From assembly GCA_022824025.1 (NCBI GenBank), contig JAJEBF010000005.1:1-64000 (forward strand): a DNA stretch of 64,000 nucleotides, written 5' to 3'. The stretch is from Caldilineaceae bacterium. Lineage in GTDB: Bacteria > Chloroflexota > Anaerolineae > Caldilineales > Caldilineaceae. The position numbers were made by a program, and so were the translations under genes. The notes beneath the pieces are model-generated. The model was not told the origin of the DNA. It saw only the letters and a list, made by a program, of their open reading frames with translations, and made no database searches. How positions within the stretch are numbered: the stretch's first letter is position 1; the number at the start of each line of letters is the position of its first letter. Shown here piece after piece: positions 35,514 through 44,680 of the stretch.

Positions 35514-36902
35514 ATGACTGATCTCCTCATCATCGGCGCCGGCCTGACCGGCCTTTTCGCCGCCTGCACAGCCGCCCGCGCGGGCCTCAACGTGCGGGTG
35601 ATCGCCCAGGGCGCCGGAACGACCCACTGGCATGCCGGCACGATCGATCTCCTCGGTTACTTGCCGGATGGGCGGCAGCCTGTCGCGAACTGGATGCAGG
35701 CGCTGGGGCGCCTGCCCCCCGCGCACCCCTATCGGCTCCTCGGCGCGGCGTCAATCGCAAACGCCCTCGACGCCTTTCAGCAGCTCGCCGCCGCGGCCGG
35801 CCTGCCCTACGAACGCGCCGCCGCCAGTATCGATTCCCCCGGCCCCAGCGCGCCCTCGCAACCGATTGACCGCGAAGATGACCCCAGCGGCCACTTCACA
35901 GACATCGCGCCTGGGCGGAACGGCCAGCTCATTTCTCCCGTCGGCGCCGCCCGCCCCGTCTTCCTGGCCCCCCACGCCCAACTGGCAGCCTCCCTGGAGG
36001 ATGAGCGGCCCCTCCTCATCATTGGGTTCAACGGCATGACAGACTTCTACCCGGCCCTGATCGCAGAAAACCTGCGGCGCCAGGGCCGCCCTGCGCGCAG
36101 CGCTTTGCTTCCTCTCAGTCGCCTCACCAATCGGCGTGACCACAACACAATCCAGTTGGCCCGGCTGTTGGATCAACCCGCCGCCCAGGAAATGCTCATC
36201 GAAATGGTTTCGGACGCAGCCGCAACCGGCGAGCGGATCGGCCTGCCAGCCGTCCTCGGCCTGAAAACGCACACGCGTCTCCTTGCCAAGCTGCACCAGG
36301 CCGGTTCGGCCCCAGACCGCCGCAAAACGCCTCCCGGCTCCCCGCTGCAGCCACCGTTTTCACTCTTCGAAATCCCAACCCTTCCCCCCAGCGTGCCCGG
36401 CATGCGCCTGGACGCATCCCTGCGCGCCCAGCTTACCCGCCTCCGCGTGCGCGTTGAAATCGGCATGAAGGTCTGCGGCGTGCGCACGGCCGGTCGCCGC
36501 ATCGAGTGGATAGAGACCGAATCCGGCAGCCGCCCTCTGCGCCACACCGCACGCAACTACCTGCTCGCCACCGGCGGCATCCTCGGCGGCGGCATCCGCG
36601 GTGACCGCTGCGGCCGCGTCAGGGAAACTGTTTTCGACCTGCCCCTGACCGCCCCCCAGACGCGGTCCCAGTGGCTGCGCCCGATCTTTCTCGATAAACG
36701 GGGCCACCCCGTCTTCCAGGGCGGCGTCCCTGTCGACACTCGCTTCCGCCCCTTGGACCGCGACGGCGCGCCGGTATACGATAACCTGTGGGCTGCCGGC
36801 TCCGTCCTTGCCCATACCGATCCCATTCGCGAGCGCAGCCGCGAAGGGATCGCCATCGCGACCGGCTTTGCCGCCGCGCATTCGGTGGCAAACGGTCAAT
36901 GA
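35514..36902 (+). CDS. glpB: Anaerobic glycerol-3-phosphate dehydrogenase subunit B
   Basis: A 462-residue flavoprotein subunit of the GlpABC complex. Seen: 'DLLIIGAGLTGLFAACTAARAGLNV' (FMN/FAD loop), 'AGTIDLLGYLP', 'LLATGGILGGGI' and 'NLWAAGSVLAHTDPIRERSREGIAIATG', the C-terminal flavin-site motif of GlpB. ATG 35514 gives the family start; the TGA overlaps the glpC ATG by 4 bases (ATGA). Confidence 0.92.
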   Translation: MTDLLIIGAGLTGLFAACTAARAGLNVRVIAQGAGTTHWHAGTIDLLGYLPDGRQPVANWMQALGRLPPAHPYRLLGAASIANALDAFQQLAAAAGLPYERAAASIDSPGPSAPSQPIDREDDPSGHFTDIAPGRNGQLISPVGAARPVFLAPHAQLAASLEDERPLLIIGFNGMTDFYPALIAENLRRQGRPARSALLPLSRLTNRRDHNTIQLARLLDQPAAQEMLIEMVSDAAATGERIGLPAVLGLKTHTRLLAKLHQAGSAPDRRKTPPGSPLQPPFSLFEIPTLPPSVPGMRLDASLRAQLTRLRVRVEIGMKVCGVRTAGRRIEWIETESGSRPLRHTARNYLLATGGILGGGIRGDRCGRVRETVFDLPLTAPQTRSQWLRPIFLDKRGHPVFQGGVPVDTRFRPLDRDGAPVYDNLWAAGSVLAHTDPIRERSREGIAIATGFAAAHSVANGQ

Positions 36903-38287
36903 ACCAGGATTCTCCACCCGTCGCCGCCATGCAATCCATTCAGCCGAACTCTGTCGGCATAAGCCTGAACGCATGCATCAAGTGCAACATCTGTGTCAGC
37001 TACTGCCCTGTCTCCGAAGTAACCGACAGCTTTCCAGGTCCCAAGTACGCCGCGCCCCAGTCCGAACGTTTTCGCGAAATCGGATACCCCTATTTCCAGG
37101 ACGCCGCCGGCGACAATCCTTCGCCGCCTGGCCGCGGACGAGTCCCCGACGCATCCGTCGACTACTGCTCCGGCTGCCGCGTCTGCAATGAAGTCTGTCC
37201 AACCGGTGTCCGTATCGCTGAAATCAACGCCCGCGCCCGCGCCCGCATCGTGGCGGCGGAAGGGCTCTCCCTGCGGAACCGCCTTCTCGGACGCAGCGAC
37301 CTGTTGGGCCGGGTCGGCAGCGTCGCGCCCGCCCTGGCCAATGCCCTCCTGCACCACCCTCTCAGCCGTCGTTTGGCCGCCGTCCTCTTCGGTGTGGCCG
37401 AAAGAGCCCCCTTGCCCCGCTGGCACAATAGAACCTTCAGCCGCTGGCTGAAAAGAACCCGCTCCCGGCGGCTTCGCAGCGAACGAAAAGTCGTCTACTT
37501 CCACGGCTGCGCGACCCAGCATTACGAACCGTTCGTCGGCATGGCCGCTGTCCTCGTGCTGGAGCACCTCGGGTACGAAGTCGTCGTGCCCCCGCAGAGC
37601 TGCTGCGGACTGCCCCTGCTCTCCAATGGCGAATTCAGCGCCGCCGAAACCTACCATCGCCGCAATGTGGCACAGTTCGCTGACTACATCCAGGCCGGCT
37701 ACCCGATCCTCGGCGCCAGCACCAGCTGCACCCTCACCCTCAAAGAAGAGGCGCCGGAGCTTCTCGACCTGGAGGGAGACGAAGGCACGCAAGCCCTCAA
37801 GCGCAACACCTGGGATATCTTCGAGTGGCTGCGCGAACGCGAAAATCAAGGCCAGCTGCCCGCCGGTCTGGGGCCCCTCAACAACGGCCAGGAGCCCTTC
37901 ATCCTGCCCTACCACGCCCCCTGCCAGCTGCGGGCGCATCGCATCGGCAAACCCGCGCTGGACCTGTTGGCGCTCATTCCCGGCATCGATCTGCGCGAAT
38001 CGCACGCCCGCTGCTGCGGCATCGCAGGAACCTACGGCCTCAAATCCGAAAAGTACCAGATCGCCATGGACGTGGGTGCGGAACTGTTCGACTTCGTCGC
38101 CGCCCAGGGCAATACGTCCGACCCTGCCGTCCAGGGGGCGGTCTCCTTTACAGCCTGCGACTCCGAGACCTGCCGCTGGCAGCTGGAACACGGCGCCGGC
38201 CTGCCCTCCCGTCATCCCATCGAGCTGCTTGCCGCTTCATATGGCCTCTACGACCTGCAGGCGCGTCAGCCGCTGAACGAAAACTGA
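36899..38287 (+). CDS. glpC: Anaerobic glycerol-3-phosphate dehydrogenase subunit C (Fe-S, membrane link)
   Basis: A 462-residue iron-sulfur protein that passes electrons from GlpAB to the quinone pool. Seen: two ferredoxin-type clusters 'CIKCNICVSYCP' and 'CSGCRVCNEVCP', then two CCG domains: 'QSCCGLPLLSNG' and 'ARCCGIAGTYGLKS', with 'TSCTLTLKEEAPELL' and 'FTACDSETCRWQ'. ATG 36899 overlaps the glpB stop and is preferred to a longer frame lying inside glpB. Membrane-bound through amphipathic contacts. Confidence 0.94.
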   Translation: MNQDSPPVAAMQSIQPNSVGISLNACIKCNICVSYCPVSEVTDSFPGPKYAAPQSERFREIGYPYFQDAAGDNPSPPGRGRVPDASVDYCSGCRVCNEVCPTGVRIAEINARARARIVAAEGLSLRNRLLGRSDLLGRVGSVAPALANALLHHPLSRRLAAVLFGVAERAPLPRWHNRTFSRWLKRTRSRRLRSERKVVYFHGCATQHYEPFVGMAAVLVLEHLGYEVVVPPQSCCGLPLLSNGEFSAAETYHRRNVAQFADYIQAGYPILGASTSCTLTLKEEAPELLDLEGDEGTQALKRNTWDIFEWLRERENQGQLPAGLGPLNNGQEPFILPYHAPCQLRAHRIGKPALDLLALIPGIDLRESHARCCGIAGTYGLKSEKYQIAMDVGAELFDFVAAQGNTSDPAVQGAVSFTACDSETCRWQLEHGAGLPSRHPIELLAASYGLYDLQARQPLNEN

Positions 38288-38290
38288 ACA

Positions 38291-39379
38291 ATGGATCCTC
38301 TTCGCATTCTCATCATCGGCGCCGGCGCCATTGGATGTTTTGTCGGCGGCAAGCTGGCCGCCGCCGGCCACGCCGTGACACTGGTCGGGCGCCCTCGCAC
38401 AACCGCGGCCATCCAGGCCCGCGGCCTGGCGTTGCGCGCGACTGGCGGGGCGACACAGACAATTCCCTCAATCAGCGCGGTCTCGTCAGTGCGGGATGCC
38501 TTGCCAGAACCGTTTCATCTCGTCATTCTCGCGGTCAAGAGCTATGACACCGCCGCCGCCCTGGACGAGCTGGCATCCGCCGGATCCGCGCCGCCGGCAA
38601 TTCTCAGCCTGCAGAACGGCGTCGGCAACGAGGAGGCGATAGCCGACCGCTTTGGCGCGCAGCGAGCCCTCGCCGGCACGATCACCGCGCCCGTCGAGGC
38701 GCCGGAGCCAGGTCTCGTCCAGGTCACGAAGCCCGATTTTGCCATCGGTTTGGCGGACTACGGCGGCGAAAGCGGGGCCGCGAGACACAGCGATCACTCA
38801 TCCTTTCTCGCGGCCCTAGCCTCCCACTTCTCCGCGGCCGGCCTCCCCGCGCAAGTTCACCAAAGCGCGCGCGACATGAAATGGACCAAGCTCCTCATGA
38901 ACATGATCGGCAACGCCTCCAGCGCCATACTTGCCCAACCGCCCGGTGTCACCTTCGCCGATCCCCGAATCGCCAATCTGGAGATTGACGCCTTGCGCGA
39001 GGCCCTCCGCGTCATGAAAGCCTCCGATATCCGCCCTCTCAACCTGGAGAAGTACCCGCTTGGTACCCTTGCCCCGCTCTTGCGCTTCGGCCCCCGCGCC
39101 CTCCTGCGCCCCGCCCTCCACAAAGTCGTCGGAGGAGCCAGGGGCGGCAAAATGCCCAGCCTCTTCCTCGACTTGGACGCGGGCAAAAGGGGCAGCGAAG
39201 TGGGTTGGTACAACGGCGCAGTCGTCCGCAGAAGCGGCGAAATCGGCCTGGACGCGCCTGTCAACCGTCTGCTCACCGTTACCGTTCAGCAGCTGGCGGC
39301 CGATCACGGGTCGCGAGCGGGCTGGCGCGGAAACTACGCTAGATTGGCGGCAACGGCCAGCGAAATGTCCGGCTCTTGA
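38291..39379 (+). CDS. Ketopantoate reductase family protein (PanE/ApbA)
   Basis: A 362-residue NADP-dependent reductase. Seen: 'RILIIGAGAIGCFVGGKLAAAGHAVTLVGR', 'VILAVKSYDT', 'LSLQNGVGNEE', and the C-terminal 'DMKWTKLLMNMIGNASSAIL', which includes the catalytic Lys of PanE. In pantothenate synthesis it reduces 2-dehydropantoate, but many paralogues act on other 2-oxo acids; its place at the end of a glycerol operon, 3 bases after glpC, leaves the substrate open. Family members are near 300 residues; this one has about 60 more at its C-terminus. Confidence 0.85.
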   Translation: MDPLRILIIGAGAIGCFVGGKLAAAGHAVTLVGRPRTTAAIQARGLALRATGGATQTIPSISAVSSVRDALPEPFHLVILAVKSYDTAAALDELASAGSAPPAILSLQNGVGNEEAIADRFGAQRALAGTITAPVEAPEPGLVQVTKPDFAIGLADYGGESGAARHSDHSSFLAALASHFSAAGLPAQVHQSARDMKWTKLLMNMIGNASSAILAQPPGVTFADPRIANLEIDALREALRVMKASDIRPLNLEKYPLGTLAPLLRFGPRALLRPALHKVVGGARGGKMPSLFLDLDAGKRGSEVGWYNGAVVRRSGEIGLDAPVNRLLTVTVQQLAADHGSRAGWRGNYARLAATASEMSGS

Positions 39380-39439
39380 ATTGTGGAGAACTGAATCTGC
39401 GCGCGGCCGCGCAAAGAGGAGAGAAAGAGGAAAGGAGTA

Positions 39440-40411
39440 TCAGAGTCCTGGCCCAATCAGCACGATCAGCGCCAACGCCAGAATCGCAAACGCGGAATAT
39501 TCCAACACAAGCTTACGGCTGAGGTGGCCCTCATGCAAAGCGTGGCGGGCCAGCCCCACGAACAAGTAGAATATCAGCAGCAGGACAAGCCCGCCGCTCG
39601 CCCCGGTAAGAGGCCAGTAGTTTAACGCCCACGCGGCCTGGCCCAGCACAACCGCAACCAGCGCCGCATAGCGCAACACGACATTCACCCGGGGCGTTAC
39701 ATCCCGTAGCAACTCTACCGCCAGCAGCGCGGCCGTCGCAGCAATCAACGACCCGGAGAGAAGGCTGCGCGTTCTCGTCTGATACACCAACAGGAACAGC
39801 GCCAGCGCAGCCGTGTACGACAGCACATTAAGCAGGATGCGAGCCTGACGGTACCCCGCCGACTCCCGGTCCACTGTTGCATAAAGATTGAACAGAATGA
39901 TGGCGATCAGCCCTCCGCTGAGAAGAGCCGCGCCAGCCTGAAAGAGCGGCGTTGTCACCTCCGGCGCCAGCAACACCGCCAAAATCGATACCGCCGCGGG
40001 CAGCCCCCAGAACAGCCAGGTGTGCCCCCCGCTTTCCGGCTCGCCGCCAAACGGGTCCCCTACATAGAGAGGGTGCGTCCGTATCGCGCGCTCCGTGCCG
40101 CTGGCCGTGAGCAGCGCAATAAAGACAGCGATGACCGTCGTCTCGCTGATCCGAATCGACATTGGCGAGCCCAGCGCGTTCAACGTCAGCACCACCGTCG
40201 GCAACCGCAGAAACAGACTGATCGCAACTGTGGCTGCAACCGTCCACGCCAGCACGCTCACCCGCTGTACGAAACGGCGGTTCTGACCGTATACAGTGCC
40301 CGACTCTCTCGGCTGTCCCATCCCCGCCATCGCCGGTCGACCGCCAACAGGCTGCTCCGTATTCTGTTGCCCTCCGGCGGCAAATGGCGAATGCCAGTTC
40401 CCTGTCTCCAA
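39440..40411 (-). CDS. Polytopic membrane protein of unknown function (DUF5656-like)
   Basis: Up to 323 residues with about eight hydrophobic segments and few conserved polar residues. Short loop 'THPLYVGDPFGGEPESGGHTW' lies between helices 2 and 3. The general pattern resembles an uncharacterised Chloroflexota membrane family (DUF5656), a tentative match. The first 30 codons overlap a repeat-like spacer, so an internal ATG near 40321 may be the true start. Divergent from the CHAT gene; an AT-rich spacer between them likely holds both promoters. Confidence 0.6.
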   Translation of the reverse strand: METGNWHSPFAAGGQQNTEQPVGGRPAMAGMGQPRESGTVYGQNRRFVQRVSVLAWTVAATVAISLFLRLPTVVLTLNALGSPMSIRISETTVIAVFIALLTASGTERAIRTHPLYVGDPFGGEPESGGHTWLFWGLPAAVSILAVLLAPEVTTPLFQAGAALLSGGLIAIILFNLYATVDRESAGYRQARILLNVLSYTAALALFLLVYQTRTRSLLSGSLIAATAALLAVELLRDVTPRVNVVLRYAALVAVVLGQAAWALNYWPLTGASGGLVLLLIFYLFVGLARHALHEGHLSRKLVLEYSAFAILALALIVLIGPGL

Positions 40412-40434
40412 TTTTCTGCTTCCAGTTCCCTGTT
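40397..40434. repeat. Imperfect direct repeat in the divergent spacer
   Basis: 'CCAGTTCCCTGT' occurs twice (near 40391 and 40423) around 'TTTTCTGCTT', ahead of an AT-rich patch (40440-40480) containing TACTATAAAA. Looks like a short dispersed repeat beside a promoter region. Confidence 0.4.
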
Positions 40435-40484
40435 GTGAAGGATGATGATACTATAAAACAAAAAACAGCAACTGGAAACCGCAG

Positions 40485-41930
40485 TTGAGCGAATATACCA
40501 ATTTCGACATTACAATTAGCGGGGATAGAATCCCCTTCCCTGTTTTGGCTTCATACCGCGGGCTGAGCGCCGCCTCTGCCCTCGGGCAGGATGCTCTCAA
40601 TCCTGTCTGGCTGGAATATCTGGCCCGCCTGAGCGACCCGTTTCAGCCGCAAGGAGAGGAGTTTCTCGCCGAAATCGGCAGCAGGCTCTTTTCCGAACTC
40701 ATCCGCGAACAGGTCCGAGACCTCTGGGCCCATGCCCGCGCCGACCTTGACGACGGCGAGAGACTGCGCCTCAGGCTCATCCTGCATCCGCCCGCCGTCG
40801 CAGCCCTTCCCTGGGAAACACTCCACGATCCCCTCCGCAATCAGTCCTTCGCCGCCGACCCCAATATCTCCCTGGTCCGTACACAGAATCTCGTGAGCTA
40901 TGTTGCGCGTCCCAGGCCGCTGGAGGCGGCGCTGCCCCTCAAAGTCCTGCTGGTGACCGTCGATTCCGGGGCCGCCGACACATCGGTTTCTCTTCTGACC
41001 GGCCAAGACACGCAGGGCAATCTGCTGAATTCCAGCGAGGAAGCCGCTTCGGTCCGCGCCGCGCTCGCAGAACTGGAACCGGGCCGCATCAATCTCGATC
41101 AGCTGGAAGGCCGCGTCACAATTCAGGAGATTCGGGAACGTCTCGTAACGATCTGGCCCGACATCCTCCACTTCGTCGGCCACGGCAACGAGGACGGCCT
41201 CCAACTGTGGGCCGACGGCGCGCCGGCTTTCGTCTCCGCCGCCTCGCTGCGCACGGTCCTGCAACAGGTCGAGTCGGTCAAACTGGTTTTTGTCAACGCC
41301 TGCCTTGCCGGACAGGTCGACAGCGCCCGCCCCTTCGCCAGCCTCGCCCACCAGCTGCTTCAGAGCGGGCTGCCGGCAGTGATCGCCATGCGCTACGAGA
41401 TCATCGACCGCTCTGCCGCCAACTTCGCCGCCGGATTCTACCAGGCGCTCGTGTCAGGCCGGGCCCCCGGCTGCATTGATGCTGCCGCCAGCGCGGCCCG
41501 CAACCACATGTATATCAACAACCCCGACCGAGTCGACTACGCAACCCCAATCCTCTGGCTCAATGCGCAAAGCGGCCGCCTCCTTCCCTTCGATGACCCG
41601 CCCCGGTCCGCAGCCTCCCAATCCTCCGCATCGAGCTTCCCGCATTCAGCACCGGGAATGCCCTCCCTCCCCCTCGACTTCAAACTGGCGGAAAAGGAGG
41701 CATGGTACCGCTCCCTGCCCGAGACAATCTCCGATCCCCACCTCCCCTTCGAATACCAGCGCCGCCGCCGCATCGTCCGCCTCCTGCTGCGGATACTTCA
41801 GCAGGCCGCTGAAGAGCGAGAACACGGACGAGCCATCGACGTCAGGGCCGCGCAAAAACGCCTGTCAACATTCGAGGAGGAAAGGCGCCACATCCAGAAC
41901 ATCCTCGACCACTGCCAGGATTATTCCTGA
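40485..41930 (+). CDS. CHAT-domain (caspase-like) protein
   Basis: A 481-residue protein of the caspase/HetF-associated clan. Seen: the domain's landmarks 'LPWETLHDP' (108-116), catalytic His233 in 'LHFVGHGNEDG' and Cys273 in 'LVFVNACLAG', with 'GLPAVIAMRYEI' after. The C-terminal 100 residues are charged and helical ('EYQRRRRIVRLLLRILQQA'), probably a protein-contact region. No signal peptide. Start is TTG 40485. CHAT proteins are cysteine proteases used in defence and signalling systems; no TPR, gasdermin or Csx-type partner is adjacent. The next gene starts 11 bases on. Confidence 0.87.
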   Translation: MSEYTNFDITISGDRIPFPVLASYRGLSAASALGQDALNPVWLEYLARLSDPFQPQGEEFLAEIGSRLFSELIREQVRDLWAHARADLDDGERLRLRLILHPPAVAALPWETLHDPLRNQSFAADPNISLVRTQNLVSYVARPRPLEAALPLKVLLVTVDSGAADTSVSLLTGQDTQGNLLNSSEEAASVRAALAELEPGRINLDQLEGRVTIQEIRERLVTIWPDILHFVGHGNEDGLQLWADGAPAFVSAASLRTVLQQVESVKLVFVNACLAGQVDSARPFASLAHQLLQSGLPAVIAMRYEIIDRSAANFAAGFYQALVSGRAPGCIDAAASAARNHMYINNPDRVDYATPILWLNAQSGRLLPFDDPPRSAASQSSASSFPHSAPGMPSLPLDFKLAEKEAWYRSLPETISDPHLPFEYQRRRRIVRLLLRILQQAAEEREHGRAIDVRAAQKRLSTFEEERRHIQNILDHCQDYS

Positions 41931-41941
41931 ACTCCGATGCC

Positions 41942-44614
41942 GTGGCGCTGACCAGCATTCGACTGATCCAATTCGCCTGCCTCTATACCATCCTCTGCTA
42001 CTTGGGTGTAGAAGCTGCTCTATCGCTGCGACAACTCCGCCAGACGCCCCCCGCCAGACTGCAGGCGCCGGTCGATTCCCAAACGCAGTCCTCCCCATCC
42101 GGCCAGATACCCTTTCTCGGCGTTACCGTCTCGCTCGAACAATACGACGACCCGCTCCCCCGGCGGCAAGCCCTGCACCGCCTACAAAACGCCGGTTTCG
42201 GTTGGGCGCGCCTCCGCATCGACTGGTCCCGCATCGAACCTCAACCGGGCCAGTTCCAATGGGCGTGGACCGACCAGGTCCTGTCCGAAATCGCCGCCGC
42301 TGGGCTGGCGCCGGTCGTCGTCCTGGACGGAAGCCCCCCCTGGGCCAGGGATAGCAGAGACGTCCCCCCTCAAGCCGCCTCCGCAAACGACTGGCCCTGG
42401 CGGCTGGCGCCCCCCGCCCAACCCGAAACCTATGCCCGATTCGCCGCCGCCTTTGCCCGCCGCTACCAAAAAACAGTCCGTTACTATCAGATTTGGGATG
42501 AGCCCAACATTGCCCCTCACTGGGGAAACCGCCTGATCGATCCCGTTGCCTATGCCCGGCTCCTGCAAGAGGCCGCCCGCGCCGTTCGGGCCGCCGATCC
42601 CGACGCCGTCATCCTCGCTGCCGCGCTCGCCCCCACCCAGGACCGGGGCCACACCGCCATCGATGAGGGCTTCTTCCTCCAGCGCCTCTACGCCGCCGGC
42701 GCCGCCCCTTACTTCGATGCCGTTCTCATCCAACCTTTCGGATTCGGAACCGGGCCCCAGGACACTCGTAGCCGCGTCGACGCGCTCAACTTCCGCCGCG
42801 CAGCTTGGATTCGGAAGGTCATGGTCGCCGCCGGGGATAGCCAAACACCCGTCTGGGCCGTCCGCTTCGGATGGAATCGGCAACCGCAAGTTCATTGGAA
42901 AACCGTCTCAGAAGCCAGTCAGCGCCTCTTCACCGCAGAAGCTATCCGCTACGCAAGAACCAGCTGGCCCTGGCTGGCCGCGCTGGGCTGGCCCATAGAC
43001 CGACCGGACGCGCCTGTTTCCGATCCAATGTGGGGCTTCTCACTCATCACCGTCGATAACGAAGAGCATCCCCTCCTTTCCGTTTTCTCTGACGCCTCCC
43101 AGGCAACACCCGAGCCCCTGCCATCGCAAAACGACATGAACAGGTACGCACGCTTCGTGTTGCAGCTATTGGCTGTCGGGCTGCTTCTCTGGTGGGCCGC
43201 CAGCGTCCTCCGCAGCCTGCCCCTGCGCCGCTGGCAGGCCGCTTACCTGACTTGGCCGCCGGCCGGCAAGCTCGCAGTCTGGGCCATTCTACTCACAACC
43301 TACTACCTGGCCGTCTGGCCGCCACTCGTCATCCTCTGCTGGCTCGCCGCCGCCTTTCTCATCGCCGCCCAGCCCATCGCGGGACTGATGCTCGCTGCCG
43401 CCGCCCTGCCCTTCCACTTCCAACACAAAGAGTTGCAGCTTGTCGACGCAGTCTGGACTGTGCCGCCGGCTCAGGCCGCGCTGCTGGCCACCCTGACGGC
43501 CATAATGCCCTCTCAGTTGCCCCGCCTGGCCCTCACGCTGCCCCGGCGACTTAAGCCTGCTCTCAAATCCCTCTCCCCCCTTTCGCCCGGCTTCCCCGCA
43601 ATCAACACGCTGAAATTCGCCGATCTGCTCGTCCCTGCCTGGGTCATCGTCAGCCTCCTTACCGCCCGCAACGTCTGGCACTGGCCCGGATATCGCGAAG
43701 GGCTGTGGGAACTCGTCGCCGTACCCGTCCTTCTGTACGCCGCCATCCGCCTCATTGCCCGCCAGCCGCGCCGCCAGCAGGCCGTCCTGGCCGCGCTCTT
43801 CGCTGGAGGCGTCCTCGCCGCCGCCGTCGGCATCACTGACTGGCTGACAGGCGGCGGCGTCTCGGTTGACGGCGTCCGGCGCCTGATGGGAGCCTCCTAT
43901 TCTCCCAATCAGACCGCCCTCTATCTCCTGCGCACGCTCTTCGTCGGCATTGGTATCCTGGCCGCCCGCCGGCGCTGGCGCCTCGCCGTCGCAGCCTGCT
44001 GCCTGCTGGCGGCAACCGCCTCACTCCTCACGGCGAGCCGCGGCGCGCTCCTGCTCGGCCTGCCAGCCGGCGCTTTCCTCATCGCTGTGGCATGGCGCCG
44101 GCATAACGCCCTCTCCTTCAAACTGCGTTCCGCCGCTCTGCTGACGCTGCTTGTCGGCCTGGCCCTGCTCCTGCTCTACGGTGAGCGGCTGCTGAATCTC
44201 GAAACCTTACGCGCCCGACTCGTCATCTGGCAGGGCGCCCTGGCCCTCTGGCGGCATTTTCCCCTGCTCGGCGTGGGTCCGGGCGGCTTCTACTGGAGCT
44301 ATCCCGCCTTCCTGCAGCCCTCCCCAACCGCCAATCCCAACCTGCTGCACGCGCACTCCCTCTGGCTGGAGTACGCAACCGGGTGGGGGCTGCTTGGGCT
44401 GGCCTGGCTCGCCGCGCTACTGGCCTGGCTCGCCTCCCTGTGGCGTCGTTCGTCGCGCCATCCGGCTGCCACGTTCCGGCTCGGCCTGCTCGCAGCCCTC
44501 GGCGCAGGCCTGGCCCACGCCCAGGTCGACGCCTTCGCCGCCCTGCCCGAGTTGGCCGCATGGAACTTCGCAGCCCTCGCCCTGTTGGCGATTCCCGACG
44601 ACAAAAATTCGTGA
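41942..44614 (+). CDS. Fusion: glycosidase-like barrel plus O-antigen-ligase-type membrane domain
   Basis: An 890-residue protein. One N-terminal helix (7-27) leads to a TIM-barrel domain (about 55-375) like GH39/GH5 enzymes: 'GFGWARLRIDWSRIEPQPG', 'YYQIWDEPNIAPHWGN' (acid/base Glu187). The expected nucleophile position, normally 'TEFGW', reads 'VRFGW' (Arg308), so catalysis is doubtful. From about 385 on, a dozen helices include 'YSPNQTALYLLRT', 'TASRGALLLGLP', 'ARLVIWQGALALWRHFPLLGVGPGGF' and 'HAHSLWLEYATGWGLLGL', typical of Wzy/O-antigen ligases. It probably handles surface glycan, with the barrel outside the membrane. GTG start, 11 bases after the CHAT gene. Confidence 0.82.
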   Translation: MALTSIRLIQFACLYTILCYLGVEAALSLRQLRQTPPARLQAPVDSQTQSSPSGQIPFLGVTVSLEQYDDPLPRRQALHRLQNAGFGWARLRIDWSRIEPQPGQFQWAWTDQVLSEIAAAGLAPVVVLDGSPPWARDSRDVPPQAASANDWPWRLAPPAQPETYARFAAAFARRYQKTVRYYQIWDEPNIAPHWGNRLIDPVAYARLLQEAARAVRAADPDAVILAAALAPTQDRGHTAIDEGFFLQRLYAAGAAPYFDAVLIQPFGFGTGPQDTRSRVDALNFRRAAWIRKVMVAAGDSQTPVWAVRFGWNRQPQVHWKTVSEASQRLFTAEAIRYARTSWPWLAALGWPIDRPDAPVSDPMWGFSLITVDNEEHPLLSVFSDASQATPEPLPSQNDMNRYARFVLQLLAVGLLLWWAASVLRSLPLRRWQAAYLTWPPAGKLAVWAILLTTYYLAVWPPLVILCWLAAAFLIAAQPIAGLMLAAAALPFHFQHKELQLVDAVWTVPPAQAALLATLTAIMPSQLPRLALTLPRRLKPALKSLSPLSPGFPAINTLKFADLLVPAWVIVSLLTARNVWHWPGYREGLWELVAVPVLLYAAIRLIARQPRRQQAVLAALFAGGVLAAAVGITDWLTGGGVSVDGVRRLMGASYSPNQTALYLLRTLFVGIGILAARRRWRLAVAACCLLAATASLLTASRGALLLGLPAGAFLIAVAWRRHNALSFKLRSAALLTLLVGLALLLLYGERLLNLETLRARLVIWQGALALWRHFPLLGVGPGGFYWSYPAFLQPSPTANPNLLHAHSLWLEYATGWGLLGLAWLAALLAWLASLWRRSSRHPAATFRLGLLAALGAGLAHAQVDAFAALPELAAWNFAALALLAIPDDKNS

Positions 44615-44680
44615 CTTGCTCTCTTGGCGAGACCGTAGCACAATCGAGGAAAGCGACCCTACATCACAGGAGAACCTGCC

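Noticed and set aside
36788..36898. A longer GlpC start inside glpB
   Set aside because: The added residues are Arg-rich shadow sequence; ATG 36899 overlaps the glpB stop as ATGA.
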